Positions 1 to 8,946 of a stretch of 64,000 bases of DNA are shown here, one piece after another. Source of the stretch: Lytechinus variegatus (lineage: Eukaryota; Echinodermata; Echinoidea; Temnopleuroida; Toxopneustidae); contig NC_054740.1 of assembly GCF_018143015.1 (NCBI RefSeq), positions 53,750,779 to 53,814,778 on the forward strand, written 5' to 3'. The notes below the pieces were generated by a model, which was not told the DNA's origin, did no database searches, and saw only the letters and a list, made by a program, of their open reading frames with translations. The first letter of the stretch is position 1; every line of letters begins with the position of its first letter. Made by a program: the position numbers and the translations under genes.

Positions 1-1027
1 ACTTTTTATAATTTTTTTTTTGCCTGTGTCGCTCACTTTTTGCGCGTGACGCACCAAGAGCTTGTGGAATTTACGTGTGTCGCATGCGACGCGTGTGTTC
101 TACACTGGCGAGAACGGTGGGAACGACGCTGGCTGACCGTGCCCATGCACGCATGGCCGAATGAGCGCTAACGTCAGCGCGGTACGGTACGGTACCCGCC
201 TTGTCATATTTGCCGCATATTTGTAACACGCAATATAGTTATTTTACCCGCATTATAGAATTATTGGCTGTCGAATGAGAGCTTGCAAACTTTTTGGCAT
301 TTCAATGCACTTAAGTAATAAACAAAATAGACAATTCTTCACCAAATTACAATTCAACACACCTCGTCCTCGTCGTTCGTGTTCGTTCTGGTACCGTTCG
401 TTCTCTCCTGATCCTAGACCTAGTGATATCCACGTACACTCTACGCAATTTCGTATGCTAACATATGCTGTGGAAAAGAAAAGACGAGCCATCGATCGAC
501 GGCTCCATAATATGCTATCTGGATCATCATCAAGTTTGAAAGTTATTTTGAAAAGGTTTTTTTTTATATTTGATTAGTTTTTATCAGTTTCGACACAAGA
601 AAATAACTTATCTGTCTGCTGACATGTTTGTAGAGTCTACTGCATTTCTTGGCCAAACCAAATTAGAGCCAATTATATGGAGTCCGTTGAGGACAAGTCC
701 ACCCCAACCAGAAAAAAGAAGAAAAATCTAAGCATAAAACCGAAAAAAATCAAAATCTGATGTAAAATAAGAAAGTTATGACATATATAGTTTTGCTTTA
801 TAGTCCATCCTGGTCGATATCCAAATGAGGAGACTGATGATTATCTGTATTTTTAATATGAAATATTTTTTATTTCTGCATTCAAGATAATATATGCAAC
901 ATAACAACAAGGTGATACAATTAAGTTTCACAAAGTAATAAAGCAATAGTCATAATAAAGCAAGGAAAAATAAATATCAACAAGAAGCAATATTCAATCG
1001 AAATAAAATAACAGTTTCAATGAATGC

Positions 1028-1078
1028 AGGAGACCGCCATCGTGAGCGGTTAAGCTTGAAAATGATGGCGGCCTCCTC
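1028..1078. other. hairpin, 14-bp stem
   Basis: AGGAGACCGCCATC is followed about 22 nt later by GATGGCGGCCTCCT. The arms are complementary with one mismatch. The stem is GC-rich in AT-rich surroundings. Function unknown; it could be a MITE remnant or a structured RNA. Confidence 0.45.
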
Positions 1079-1769
1079 GTAAAATGGTACACAAATTTAT
1101 TTCTTCATTGATCAAGTGGGTGCAATGCAGGTGCAGGTGCGGGTGCAGGAAAGGGCAGTTTAATAATTAACTTGAAGAGGGGGATGCATATGATTCAATG
1201 GTTTTTCTTTTAATAGTGGCTTTAAATGAGTATATTTTTGAACATGACTTAATACTAAATAGGTTAATTATTGCGGATTGAAATAATCGCTAGAGCTAGG
1301 GTATTCATTTGTCTCGCAATCTACTATGGTCAACAAGGAAATTCGTGATCACTCTCGCAAAAAGTGTTCACTAGCTTACAAGTTTCCATGACTTAATATT
1401 GTCTGGAAAGTTGTTACAAATATCAGGACCATAATGTCGAATTGATTTATGAGTTATTAATAACTTAGTGTTGGTGAGATGAAGGTTTCCTGATGAGCGG
1501 GTTGGGTATAATGAACAGACCTGTTAAACCTTAAAGGACGGAGGAAGTTGATGTAAAGTATTTGAACATAAAGATGGCTACTTGAATTGTATTGATATCA
1601 AATATTTTTAAAGTTTTGAGTTTATGAAACACATGGGTCAGAATGAGCCAAGTAATGTGACCCTGTGCATATACGGATTGCTCTTTTTTGTAATTTAAAG
1701 ATAGAATTGAGTTTAAAAGAACCACAATTTGCCCAGACGACATTACAATATGTTATATAAGGGAGGACT

Positions 1770-1940
1770 AACGAATTGTATAACAAGAATATGGTCAAGT
1801 GAAACAGTGATTAATTCCCCCTTGAACATGAGGAATTGGCACTGTTTGATATATGTCTTGAGCAGTCAAGCTGAGATAATGGCTACGGTGGGGATTCGAA
1901 CTCACAACCAACTGGGCCACACGACTGTGGGTGGGAATTA
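1770..1940 (-). mobile_element. degenerate tRNA-derived SINE-like fragment
   Basis: Read on the minus strand, GTGGCCCAGTTGG resembles an A box and GAGTTCGAATCCCC resembles a B box, but they lie only about 10 nt apart, so the anticodon arm is missing. The body further along the minus strand is not diagnostic. This may be the head of an old SINE. Low confidence. Confidence 0.3.
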
Positions 1941-2649
1941 CCACCCCAAAAAAGGCCAACAACTAAGCAGAGCCCTGGGAACGATTGGGGGTGCTGATGT
2001 AAATTTGACAAGAAAAAATGAAAAGAAATGAAAAAGGTTTTCACTTAAAAATGGAAATCAAATTGGTCTCGAGAAATTAATTTGAAAATAAAAAAAGGAG
2101 TTTTCGTTACAAAATGAAGGTCATTTTGGTTACTGACAAGTTCACGATTTTTAAACATGGCAGAATTCCTTGGGGTGCTGCCCATGATGGAGAATATACG
2201 CGTACCCCAGGGAAATATTTTGGGGCGCTGAAGCATGCACCCCACTGCATCCCGCTTCCAAAGGGCCATGCCGACAAGCATATTCCTCACCCCAAAATGC
2301 TAAAAGAAATTTTCGGCGACATGATCATCAGTCACGAATCCCGGAGGAAGGGGTCAAATGCATGATCTGCTTAAATTCGAACACCAATGGGCGGCAATCC
2401 AGAAAGCTTTGTGCATACTTATGGGCAATTCCGTAAAATGATGAACATTTTTGTGCATCCGACCCCCGGCCAATTTTCTCTCAAGGTTTACTTCACATCA
2501 TAAACTGACCAAGTGTTGGCCTTTAAGAACATTAGAACATCAAAAGAACAAGAAATCAGAGACTGAAAACTTCATGAAGGTCTCACATACATATAGGGTC
2601 GGACGTATATATTTTACGGAATTGCTGCCCATATATAAACCCCTCAAAA

Positions 2650-3030
2650 AAAAGTTTTTTCCCAACTCCCAATTTTACACAATGCATATTTGATATCATT
2701 CAAAAGATTTCTCTTTAAAATGATACCATTTGTTGTGATCATGCCATCACGAAAAGAGCAGGATTCAAAAGGGTTGGATGAGGTCTGAATTGAAAAGCTG
2801 CAAAACGAGCAAAAAAAAAGTTGGAAATCTGAGTTTGGCCATTAATTTCTCCCAACTGCCAATTCTACAAAATGCATACTAGTATTTGATATCATTCAAA
2901 AAATCATTTAATTCTCTTTAAAATAATACCATACTTTTAATGATCATGCCATCACGAAAAGAGCAGGATTCAAATGTTTTGGATGAGGTCTGAATTGAAA
3001 AGCTGCAAAAGGAGCAGAAAATAGATGATG
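2650..3030 (+). repeat. tandem duplication, about 195-bp unit, two copies
   Basis: Two adjacent blocks (about 2650-2815 and 2845-3025) share the order: CCCAACT-CCAATT, ATGCATA, TTTGATATCATTCAAAA, TCTCTTTAAAAT, GATCATGCCATCACGAAAAG, then GGATGAGGTCTGAATTG. They differ by small indels and substitutions, so the duplication is not very recent. No coding potential is apparent. Confidence 0.75.
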
Positions 3031-3130
3031 AAGGGTCAATACAGAACATGATTCCTTGGTATGTAATAGAGATGAAGCCCCTGCTTCTGAAGTGATGGTT
3101 CTGTGAGATAACATGGTTTGAAATACCCAT

Positions 3131-3180
3131 ACATGTTTGTTTGTTTGTTTGATTGTTTGTTGTGTACGTGTTTGCTTGTG
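3131..3180 (+). repeat. (TTTG)n-like simple repeat
   Basis: A short run of TTTG units interrupted by GATTG, followed by TGTGTACGTG. The next 350 bases (3180-3540) hold no recognisable feature. Confidence 0.6.
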
Positions 3181-3539
3181 AAGAGGTGTGTTTGATTCCA
3201 TGTTAATGTTGATGTTATGGTGCAATACGGGGGTGCATACGGGGTGAATACCGGGGGCGCATACAAACAATTAAAAGAAACTGCTGAAAAACTCACTCAT
3301 CACCACGGAAAAAGGAACATTGACTTTGAATATTGTGTCATTTTGCAACTTTTGAAATTTGACCTTGCCCCATATTTCAAGGCACTGTACCTCCATGTGG
3401 ACCATATCATTTTAGCGCATCATTTTAAAGAAAATTAAATGTTCTATTCATTGATATATCAAAACTAAACATTGATATTTACTAAAACCGAGGAGGGATT
3501 ATCGATCAAAGTCAGATTTCCAAACTTTTTTGAGGAGTT

Positions 3540-3568
<29 letters not shown>
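3540..3568. repeat. (TA)n microsatellite
   Basis: An almost uninterrupted TA run abutting the left end of the TIR element at 3569. TA runs also border the elements at 3969 and 4773, consistent with insertion at TA targets. Confidence 0.85.
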
Positions 3569-3570
<2 letters not shown>

Positions 3571-3661
3571 GTAAGGAAATGGATGAAGAGAACAATGGTA
3601 GGCGTAGCTTAAATCAAGGTTCCCCAGAGCTATCTACCCTTTGGAAAAATTGGTGATGCCG

Positions 3662-3667
3662 AAAAAA
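3662..3667 (-). terminator. Pol III T6 terminator of the UCA tRNA-like gene
   Basis: Six A on the + strand are six T on the coding strand, directly after the tRNA 3' end. Confidence 0.6.
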
Positions 3668-3668
3668 T

Positions 3669-3739
3669 GTCTCTGCCGGGAATCGAACCCGGGCCCCCAG
3701 CTTTGAACGCCGGTGCCTTAACCACTAGACCACAGAGAC
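3669..3739 (-). tRNA. tRNA-like gene with UCA anticodon (opal suppressor-like)
   Basis: The minus strand folds into a complete 71-nt cloverleaf. The acceptor GTCTCTG pairs with CAGAGAC over 7 bp. The D stem is GTCT/AGGC, the anticodon stem CCGGC/GCTGG (one G-T) and the T stem CCGGG/CCCGG with loop TTCGATT. The anticodon loop is GTTCAAA, so with U33 in place positions 34-36 read UCA, which would decode UGA. The A box TGGTCTAGTGG and B box GGTTCGATTCC fit Pol III consensus exactly, and a T6 run begins 1 nt after the acceptor. It lies inside a TIR element and may be a transposon-borne tRNA-Glu relative with an altered anticodon rather than a working suppressor. It is too short for a typical tRNA-Sec. 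Confidence 0.7.
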
Positions 3740-3919
3740 GGTTAGTAGTTAGGGCGAGCCCGATCCGATTGACCGTCAAATAGACAGATTTTCGACACTA
3801 TACCAATTATATATTCCTTTGTCGGGTGAAGGTGAGTTTTGAACAATGACAAGCCGCCATTTCCTTACAATATTTAAATAAAAAAGAGTTGCCAAAAGCT
3901 GTTGTACATGTATAACTTT

Positions 3920-3923
<4 letters not shown>

Positions 3924-3950
<27 letters not shown>

Positions 3951-3968
3951 ATAATATATATATATATA
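3924..3968. repeat. (AC)n/(TA)n microsatellite
   Basis: A short AC run is followed by a TA run that abuts the mariner-like MITE at 3969. Confidence 0.85.
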
Positions 3969-4758
3969 CAGTGCGTCCCAGAAAAAAACGAAACCGAGAT
4001 TTAGTGATGATTTATCATAACTTAATCCGGGACTTTATCACAAAAACAATAGACAAGTGACCTACCACTGTAAAACTTAGAATCTCCTCTTTCATCTGGA
4101 ATTACTGAGAATATTTCTCATTCACGCATGAGTGAGCAAAAACAGTTTGAAGAGGGGATACCCGAAAAAGTTATTTTACGGGCTGTATCTTGGTTTCAAA
4201 AATATCTGGTCTTTAATTAGATACCTTAATAACAGAAAATGGTAAAGAAATTACAAAGTTCTGCTCATTTGAAATAAAGCTTGAATTTCTATAATTTCAT
4301 AAAATAAAGAGGTTTTGCAAGCTAGCGTTCCGAGTCACTCGACACTCTGTTTTGTTGACGATTATAGCCATTAAGTATTTTGCTAACCGTGCGATAGCTT
4401 CTGTGGGAACCGGTGAAAACACGTTTATTTAATGAAAAAATGGGAATACAAGCATTGTTTCGAGGAAACGGAGCTTTTTTACTGCTTGATCATATTCTGT
4501 GATTAAGGTATCAAATAAAAGGGCAGATTTTTGAAGTTTTTAGGAATGTGATTTTCTTTTTTAAATTCAGATACTCCCCGCCAAATGAGTTTTTGGTATC
4601 CTTTCTTAATATTGCTTTTGTTCACTCATGCGTGAATGAGGAATAACCTGAGTAATTTCAGATGAAAGAGGATCGAGATTCAAAGCTTTACAATGGTAGG
4701 TCACTTGTCACTTTTAAAGTTATGATAGATCTCGATTTCGTTTTTTTCTGGGACGCGC
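3969..4758. mobile_element. mariner-like MITE with long TIRs
   Basis: The left end begins CAGTGCGTCCCAG and the right end, inverted, reads GCGCGTCCCAG; both continue into an A-run and then ACGAAA. Similarity between arms extends to about 150 bp (for example the ACCTACCA/TGGTAGGT and CATCTG/CAGATG segments). The element sits between TA repeats, consistent with the TA target duplication of Tc1/mariner elements. No transposase is encoded in about 790 bp, so it is non-autonomous. A truncated relative lies at 34884-35166. Confidence 0.75.
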
Positions 4759-4772
4759 TATATATATATATA

Positions 4773-4828
4773 TTGTAAAGAAATGGATGAAGAGAACATC
4801 CATGTTCTCTTCATCCATTTCTTTACAA
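4773..4828. mobile_element. perfect 27-bp fold-back hairpin, relative of the 3569 TIR element
   Basis: Two 27-bp arms, the left starting TTGTAAAGAAATGGATGAAG, are exact inverted copies separated by 2 nt. The arm matches the left end of the element at 3569. The flank to the right (TATTTAAATAAAA, then AGCTGTTGTACATGTATAAC) matches the flank right of 3870. It looks like the left end of that element copied in inverted orientation with loss of the middle. Confidence 0.8.
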
Positions 4829-4876
4829 TATTTAAATAAAAAGAGTGGCCAAAAGCTGTTGTACATGTATAACTTT

Positions 4877-4918
<42 letters not shown>

Positions 4919-4960
4919 GAGGGTGTGTGGGTGTGTGTGTGCGCGCATGTATGTACACGT
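4877..4960. repeat. compound (AC)n(AT)n(GT)n microsatellite
   Basis: An AC run passes into an AT run and then into GT/GC-rich repeats. Short open frames across it are simple-sequence artefacts. Confidence 0.9.
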
Positions 4961-6930
4961 AGGGCCCCGTACGGCAGGGGGCATATATATCGAATGTCGA
5001 TCGTCTCTAGGTCCAGGGGTCCAGAGTCAATCCCCCACTCGAGGGACTAAAAATCCCATGGACTATCGTTATTCTGATGATGGCTCAATCATGAAAGAAT
5101 TAAAATATAATATAAACACTTTAGCAGTCTGAATAAATCATCAAATTGGGCCTATCGTCTGACTCTAATACAGAGTAGAAAAAATACTTAACTGCTTTTT
5201 ATTTGGGTAAAAATCTGAAACTTTCAATAGGGCCTTTCGCAAATTCGTTCGCTCGCAAAATATAAAGTGTTAATGGTTATAGACGGTGCTATAATGAAAA
5301 AAAAACAGCGGGAATTTTGGCCCGGGATTTTGGCAAACTGGTGCATATAATTTATGCCTTCATTCTAGAAGTTTTGACAAATAATGTGAGAAGCAATTAA
5401 GATATAATAAACGCCCGTTCAATACGTCATGGACTCCCACTGCAGACCTCCCAGTACTAAGTCCAGATCTCCCAGTGGTCACTCTTTGCATTTTAGTTGA
5501 ATCTTCGTGTTTTATGTGTTAATTCCCACCTTCGGGCAAGTGATATTGTGATGCTATTATAATATATACGTACACTCGATCAGCACTCTTCACCAGGCAG
5601 AGGCAGTGATCACCGGGGCCATGTCATGCAGTGCTGTGTAAGAATATTTATGACAAGATTAAGCGAATTCAATTAAGCTTCATGTTTGTAATTGTATACC
5701 TGCTGCAATTCGAGAACGAACCTTCATGTCTTGCATGAGGCACCCATGCACAGGTGCCTCATCTATAGACTGATATATCTGCTATTTCGGAGGGTGTTTT
5801 TTTTTTCATTATTGATTTTTCTTTGTCCTCCTAAAACTAATGCACAATCAGAAAAAGTTTTTAAAAAATGAAAAGAAACTCCGAAGAAACAGCGGATATC
5901 CCATTCCCACGATTCCTCCCCCTGTTAAAATTTAGCCAAATAATTAATCACTTCTCGAATACATTTTCTAAGGCCCCCCCCCCCCCCCTCTTCTCCGGGT
6001 GGCCCCGCGGTCTGGCCCCACGCCCCCTGAATACATTAACGTTGATAATACGGTACCGTACACGACCTACTGTGTGATACAAAATTTTCATGAATGATGA
6101 AGTTCCACTGTGCTTGCAAAGTTTGAGGTAAAGGCCCAAATTCTGAATTCATTTTGTTTCACACAAGTTAACGAAGCTGTAACTTTTATTGACTCCTTAT
6201 CTGCTATGAATAGATTAACTTAGTGAAATCTCTTTTTATTATTTTGGCATACTTTAGCCTACATTAGTCACTGACCTGGCACTTTCCGATTGTATGGCCC
6301 CATATATAGACGTTGATGTTCTCTTTTCAACTCTGCTTATGATTGAGACTTCTTTAGAGTCCTATTTCTAACTTGAGATTAAGAAAGGCCGGGTGACAAA
6401 CTACTACATTTGTTTGTTGAGTGTAAGATCAGTGTAAGTAACAAAGAAGGAACCCACTTTGTAGTGCAAATGATAAAGAAGGCCTGGGCTTGGGAGCATT
6501 TCAATTCATCAGTACGCCTAGGGCCTAGGCCTACCGTATTTTTGTGCGACAAGTCAGTCAACAGTAACGTTAGAGGCGCACGACATCAACAAAAGCGTAA
6601 TTATTTCGGCCCTCTTCGTGATTAATCTCGAGATTCAAGAACCCCCATCTCCACCATGCACCGCAAGAAGAGCGATTCCTGCTCGAGCGAGGCAACAGGC
6701 CCAATATTCTGAACATGCGCACTCTCGGATCTTTTAGTTTCAACGGCCAGCGCTTTTGAATAACTCCCGCGATATGCAATCAATGTACTCCTTTCACTTG
6801 TACTTTCGCAGAAATTCGACCGGTGTTTTGCAACAATCTTAGAGCTCAGCTCTGCCACGCTCAGCGAGTGAAGAAGTGATGTATTATTCATTAAATATGA
6901 TGGTGGAGAAGGAGGCAACAACAGAGAGGG
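4960..6930. other. intergenic DNA, no recognised gene
   Basis: AT-rich sequence with a C-run of about 16 near 5973-5990 followed by a GC-rich patch to 6030. CpG-containing sequence at about 6540-6870 may belong to a promoter region upstream of the carrier gene, but no defined core promoter was recognised. Confidence 0.4.
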
Positions 6931-6937
6931 GGAGAGA

Positions 6938-7150
6938 ATGAGGAAGGAAATGCTATTTGCTCACATTTTGCGAAGGAATAAAACGACACTTCTGTCAGTG
7001 TTGATATTGACTATGACCATCGTCGATATAATGAGCGCCTCCCCCATCGGTCTGGTTTCTCCCAAAACCCATTCACTGGTGTCTGGTGGGACACCATCAT
7101 TGCTGATTGGGGAATTGATGAACGCTATTCATGTCTATTCGCGTGTATAA
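6938..7150 (+). CDS. unrecognised 70-residue frame with signal-peptide-like start
   Basis: The frame starts with a basic segment (MRKEML, RRNK) followed by a hydrophobic stretch of about 17 residues (LLSVLILTMTIVDIMSA), which resembles a signal peptide with a plausible cleavage after the small residues at about position 34. The remainder has no family match known to me. It could be a first exon, since GTATAAGT overlaps the end of the frame and might act as a donor, or it could be chance. It lies in the CpG-richer area upstream of the carrier gene. Very uncertain. Confidence 0.2.
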   Translation: MRKEMLFAHILRRNKTTLLSVLILTMTIVDIMSASPIGLVSPKTHSLVSGGTPSLLIGELMNAIHVYSRV

Positions 7151-7500
7151 GTTGACTTTCGCATGCATTCGGTATGATCGCGATATGTTTTTGTTTTGAC
7201 CAAGGCGGAAGTGGAACGCGAATTGCATTATGGACTGACGTCATGAATAAATTACCCCGAGTCCAATCTCGAGTGCGTCTGCACCTACGAATTAGCGGGA
7301 TAATTCATAAAATAGCGCGCTATTTTGCAAATAATCCCGAGTTGACTTAGGATTGCAATCTCGAGATTAATCCTGCGAACTAGCGCGATAATTGCGTCTC
7401 CATTGCAAACAATCTCAAGATTTTTAAGATCGGGATAATTTACCGGATCAGGAATAGCGCTCTAATTTGAAAACTCGGGATGGTGCAGACGGCCCTATTG
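7150..7500. repeat. degenerate palindromic repeat zone (TCTCGAG / AATTAnCCCGAG motifs)
   Basis: Motifs such as AATCTCGAG, GGGATAAT, AGCGCGCTATT and their complements recur in both orientations across about 250 bp, suggesting an old inverted-repeat element. No single pair of clean termini was identified. Confidence 0.35.
7236..7243. promoter_or_regulatory. CRE palindrome TGACGTCA
   Basis: A perfect CREB/ATF palindrome about 1 kb upstream of a possible first noncoding exon of the carrier gene. Function is not shown by sequence. Confidence 0.3.
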
Positions 7501-8159
7501 AGGTCAGAAGCCCATTTGTTTTGTTTGTGGATGACAACAAATATCCTTATCAAAACAAAAGTAGACGGTGAATTTTTAAAGTAGATGGTGAAAAGGGGTA
7601 ATTTTTCATGAGGAATCTGCTTATCACATTTTTATTTGCCGCCAAGGTAATCCTTTTTTATGTAAACAAAGGAAATTGGTCTCTCAAACTGGAGACTGTC
7701 TCTGAAATTGGATACCCAAAGTCTTTACAAAAGGCTCTGATATTATTGCCTTGGAGATAATTTCTCTCATGGGAGACAATCTCCCATATTGGCCGTGCGC
7801 CTCTACTGGTCAAGTTGTCAGATCTGACAAGACAAGACTGAGTCAACACAACAGTGAACACCCCTGGGCTTGCCTTGATCACATTTGTTTACTACTAGCT
7901 CTATGCAACCACCCTGCCTGGGCTGTGGGGAATCTACATGTAGATTTATAGTATGCCAACGCAGTAGACAACACACACTTGAGTTTTGTGACAAAAAATT
8001 ATATTACTAATTTTCATACAGTTGCAATTTATTTTTCAGGCCTGCCTGGGGATAAGTTTTGTATTCACCAGAGTGCTCAAAATATTGAATTTTGGGCATA
8101 TTTTTGTGCGCTCTCTATTGGTGGAAAGTAAAATTGCAAGAAAATTTGTTTTTTCAATC

Positions 8160-8238
8160 TCTGGTTTGTATAGGCTCCACTACACTTGGTTGTACTGGCA
8201 GTGGAGTGTAGTGGAGCGTAAACGAAACATTGCCTGAG
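8160..8238 (+). other. SLC25A51: possible 5' noncoding exon of the carrier gene
   Basis: A strong donor (CCTGAG followed by GTAAGT) falls at 8238/8239. A pyrimidine-rich acceptor (T-run, C, TTATATAG) lies at 8748, just before a leader of about 200 nt that runs into the start codon at 8947. Together they suggest an untranslated first exon spliced over an intron of about 510 bp. The exon's 5' limit is not determined. Confidence 0.3.
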
Positions 8239-8367
8239 GTAAGTTGTATGATGAATAGCTGTAATGGAAACTGACAGCACAAGCATGACGGAATAGTAAG
8301 AGAGAACAAGGTTATATCATCACCTTATTCATTGAATGAGTGGGCTTGAATTTGATTGATTGAGAAA

Positions 8368-8434
8368 AACTGTTACCATGGTAACTGTCGGATAAAATAG
8401 GACTTGTCATAAGTCCTTCCACGAAACGCTCCCC
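8368..8434 (-). mobile_element. half copy of the GGAGCATTTC MITE family
   Basis: Read on the minus strand it begins GGGAGCGTTTCGTGGAAGGA, then CTTATGACAAGTCC and TTATCCGACAGTTACCATGG. It matches the first half of the copies at 15757 and 22018. Confidence 0.55.
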
Positions 8435-8756
8435 TGGAATCAACTTTGTACAAATTCAATGCAGTTGTTAAGTTGATTTGATTTTAATTTTCCTTGGCCT
8501 GGCCCTGGGAACTTGCCCTGGTTTATGTTACATTTGTGATGTGATCCTAAAATTTAGGCTAAATTTCCGAGCTTCAGTTCCTAATGGCACTGTCAGTGTG
8601 ATCCTATATACAGTTGTACATGTGATGTAGACTAGTTTTTTTGATGGACCTAGTATGGCTAACATGGCATGGCTATGAAGGATATTGAAATGCCTATCAC
8701 AATGCACACATTTATTTATTGTTCTTATACTTTTTTTTTCTTATATAGTGCCAGTG

Positions 8757-8798
8757 ATGAATCCTGGAGTTGTTTCTCGATATGTAAGAAGTATCTAG
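8757..8798 (+). other. short upstream ORF in the carrier leader
   Basis: An ATG at 8757 opens a 13-codon frame ending in TAG before the main start codon. If the leader exon starts near 8749 this uORF is in the mRNA and could lower translation. Inference only. Confidence 0.25.
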
Positions 8799-8946
8799 TA
8801 ATGCCACGGAGATGGTGGATCATATGAATGATTTTGATCTTTTTGGATTCTTTTACAATTTGGAAAGTTTTCCATTTTGATGAGTCACACTCATCCTCAA
8901 CACAGATGATTTTATTTGCTGCTTCCCCGAGAAGCAGAACTCAGTC

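Larger units (their letters stand above)
1..2640. other. intergenic DNA, no recognised gene
   Basis: No gene is recognised here. A 100-codon open frame on the + strand at 275-577 has a basic, serine-rich C-terminal half but matches no family I know and is followed by a T-run rather than a good splice donor. CpG-containing sequence lies at 40-200, with a short tandem GGTAC repeat near 180-196. The rest is AT-rich, with one hairpin near 1028-1078 and a degenerate tRNA-like stretch near 1887-1935. Confidence 0.5.
3569..3870 (-). mobile_element. TIR element (MITE-like) carrying a tRNA gene
   Basis: The ends are perfect 14-bp inverted repeats, TTGTAAGGAAATGG on the left and its complement on the right, inside TA-rich flanks. 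The element is about 302 bp and contains no transposase, but it holds a complete tRNA-like gene on the minus strand at 3669-3739. The flank right of the element (3871-3940) recurs at 4829-4900 beside a fold-back relative, so this neighbourhood has been locally duplicated. I infer a non-autonomous DNA transposon that captured, or is derived from, a tRNA. The superfamily is not certain. Confidence 0.65.

Noticed and set aside
1885-1940. Possible functional tRNA on the minus strand
   Set aside because: A and B boxes are too close and no anticodon arm fits between them; at best a SINE remnant.
4787-5132. Two overlapping frames with Thr-His and Ile-Tyr repeats
   Set aside because: They are translations of AC and AT microsatellites.
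8022-8237. 71-codon + strand frame before the strong donor at 8238
   Set aside because: No recognisable family and no in-frame link to the carrier coding sequence, whose frame has a stop at 8881; the donor is better explained as a noncoding exon.
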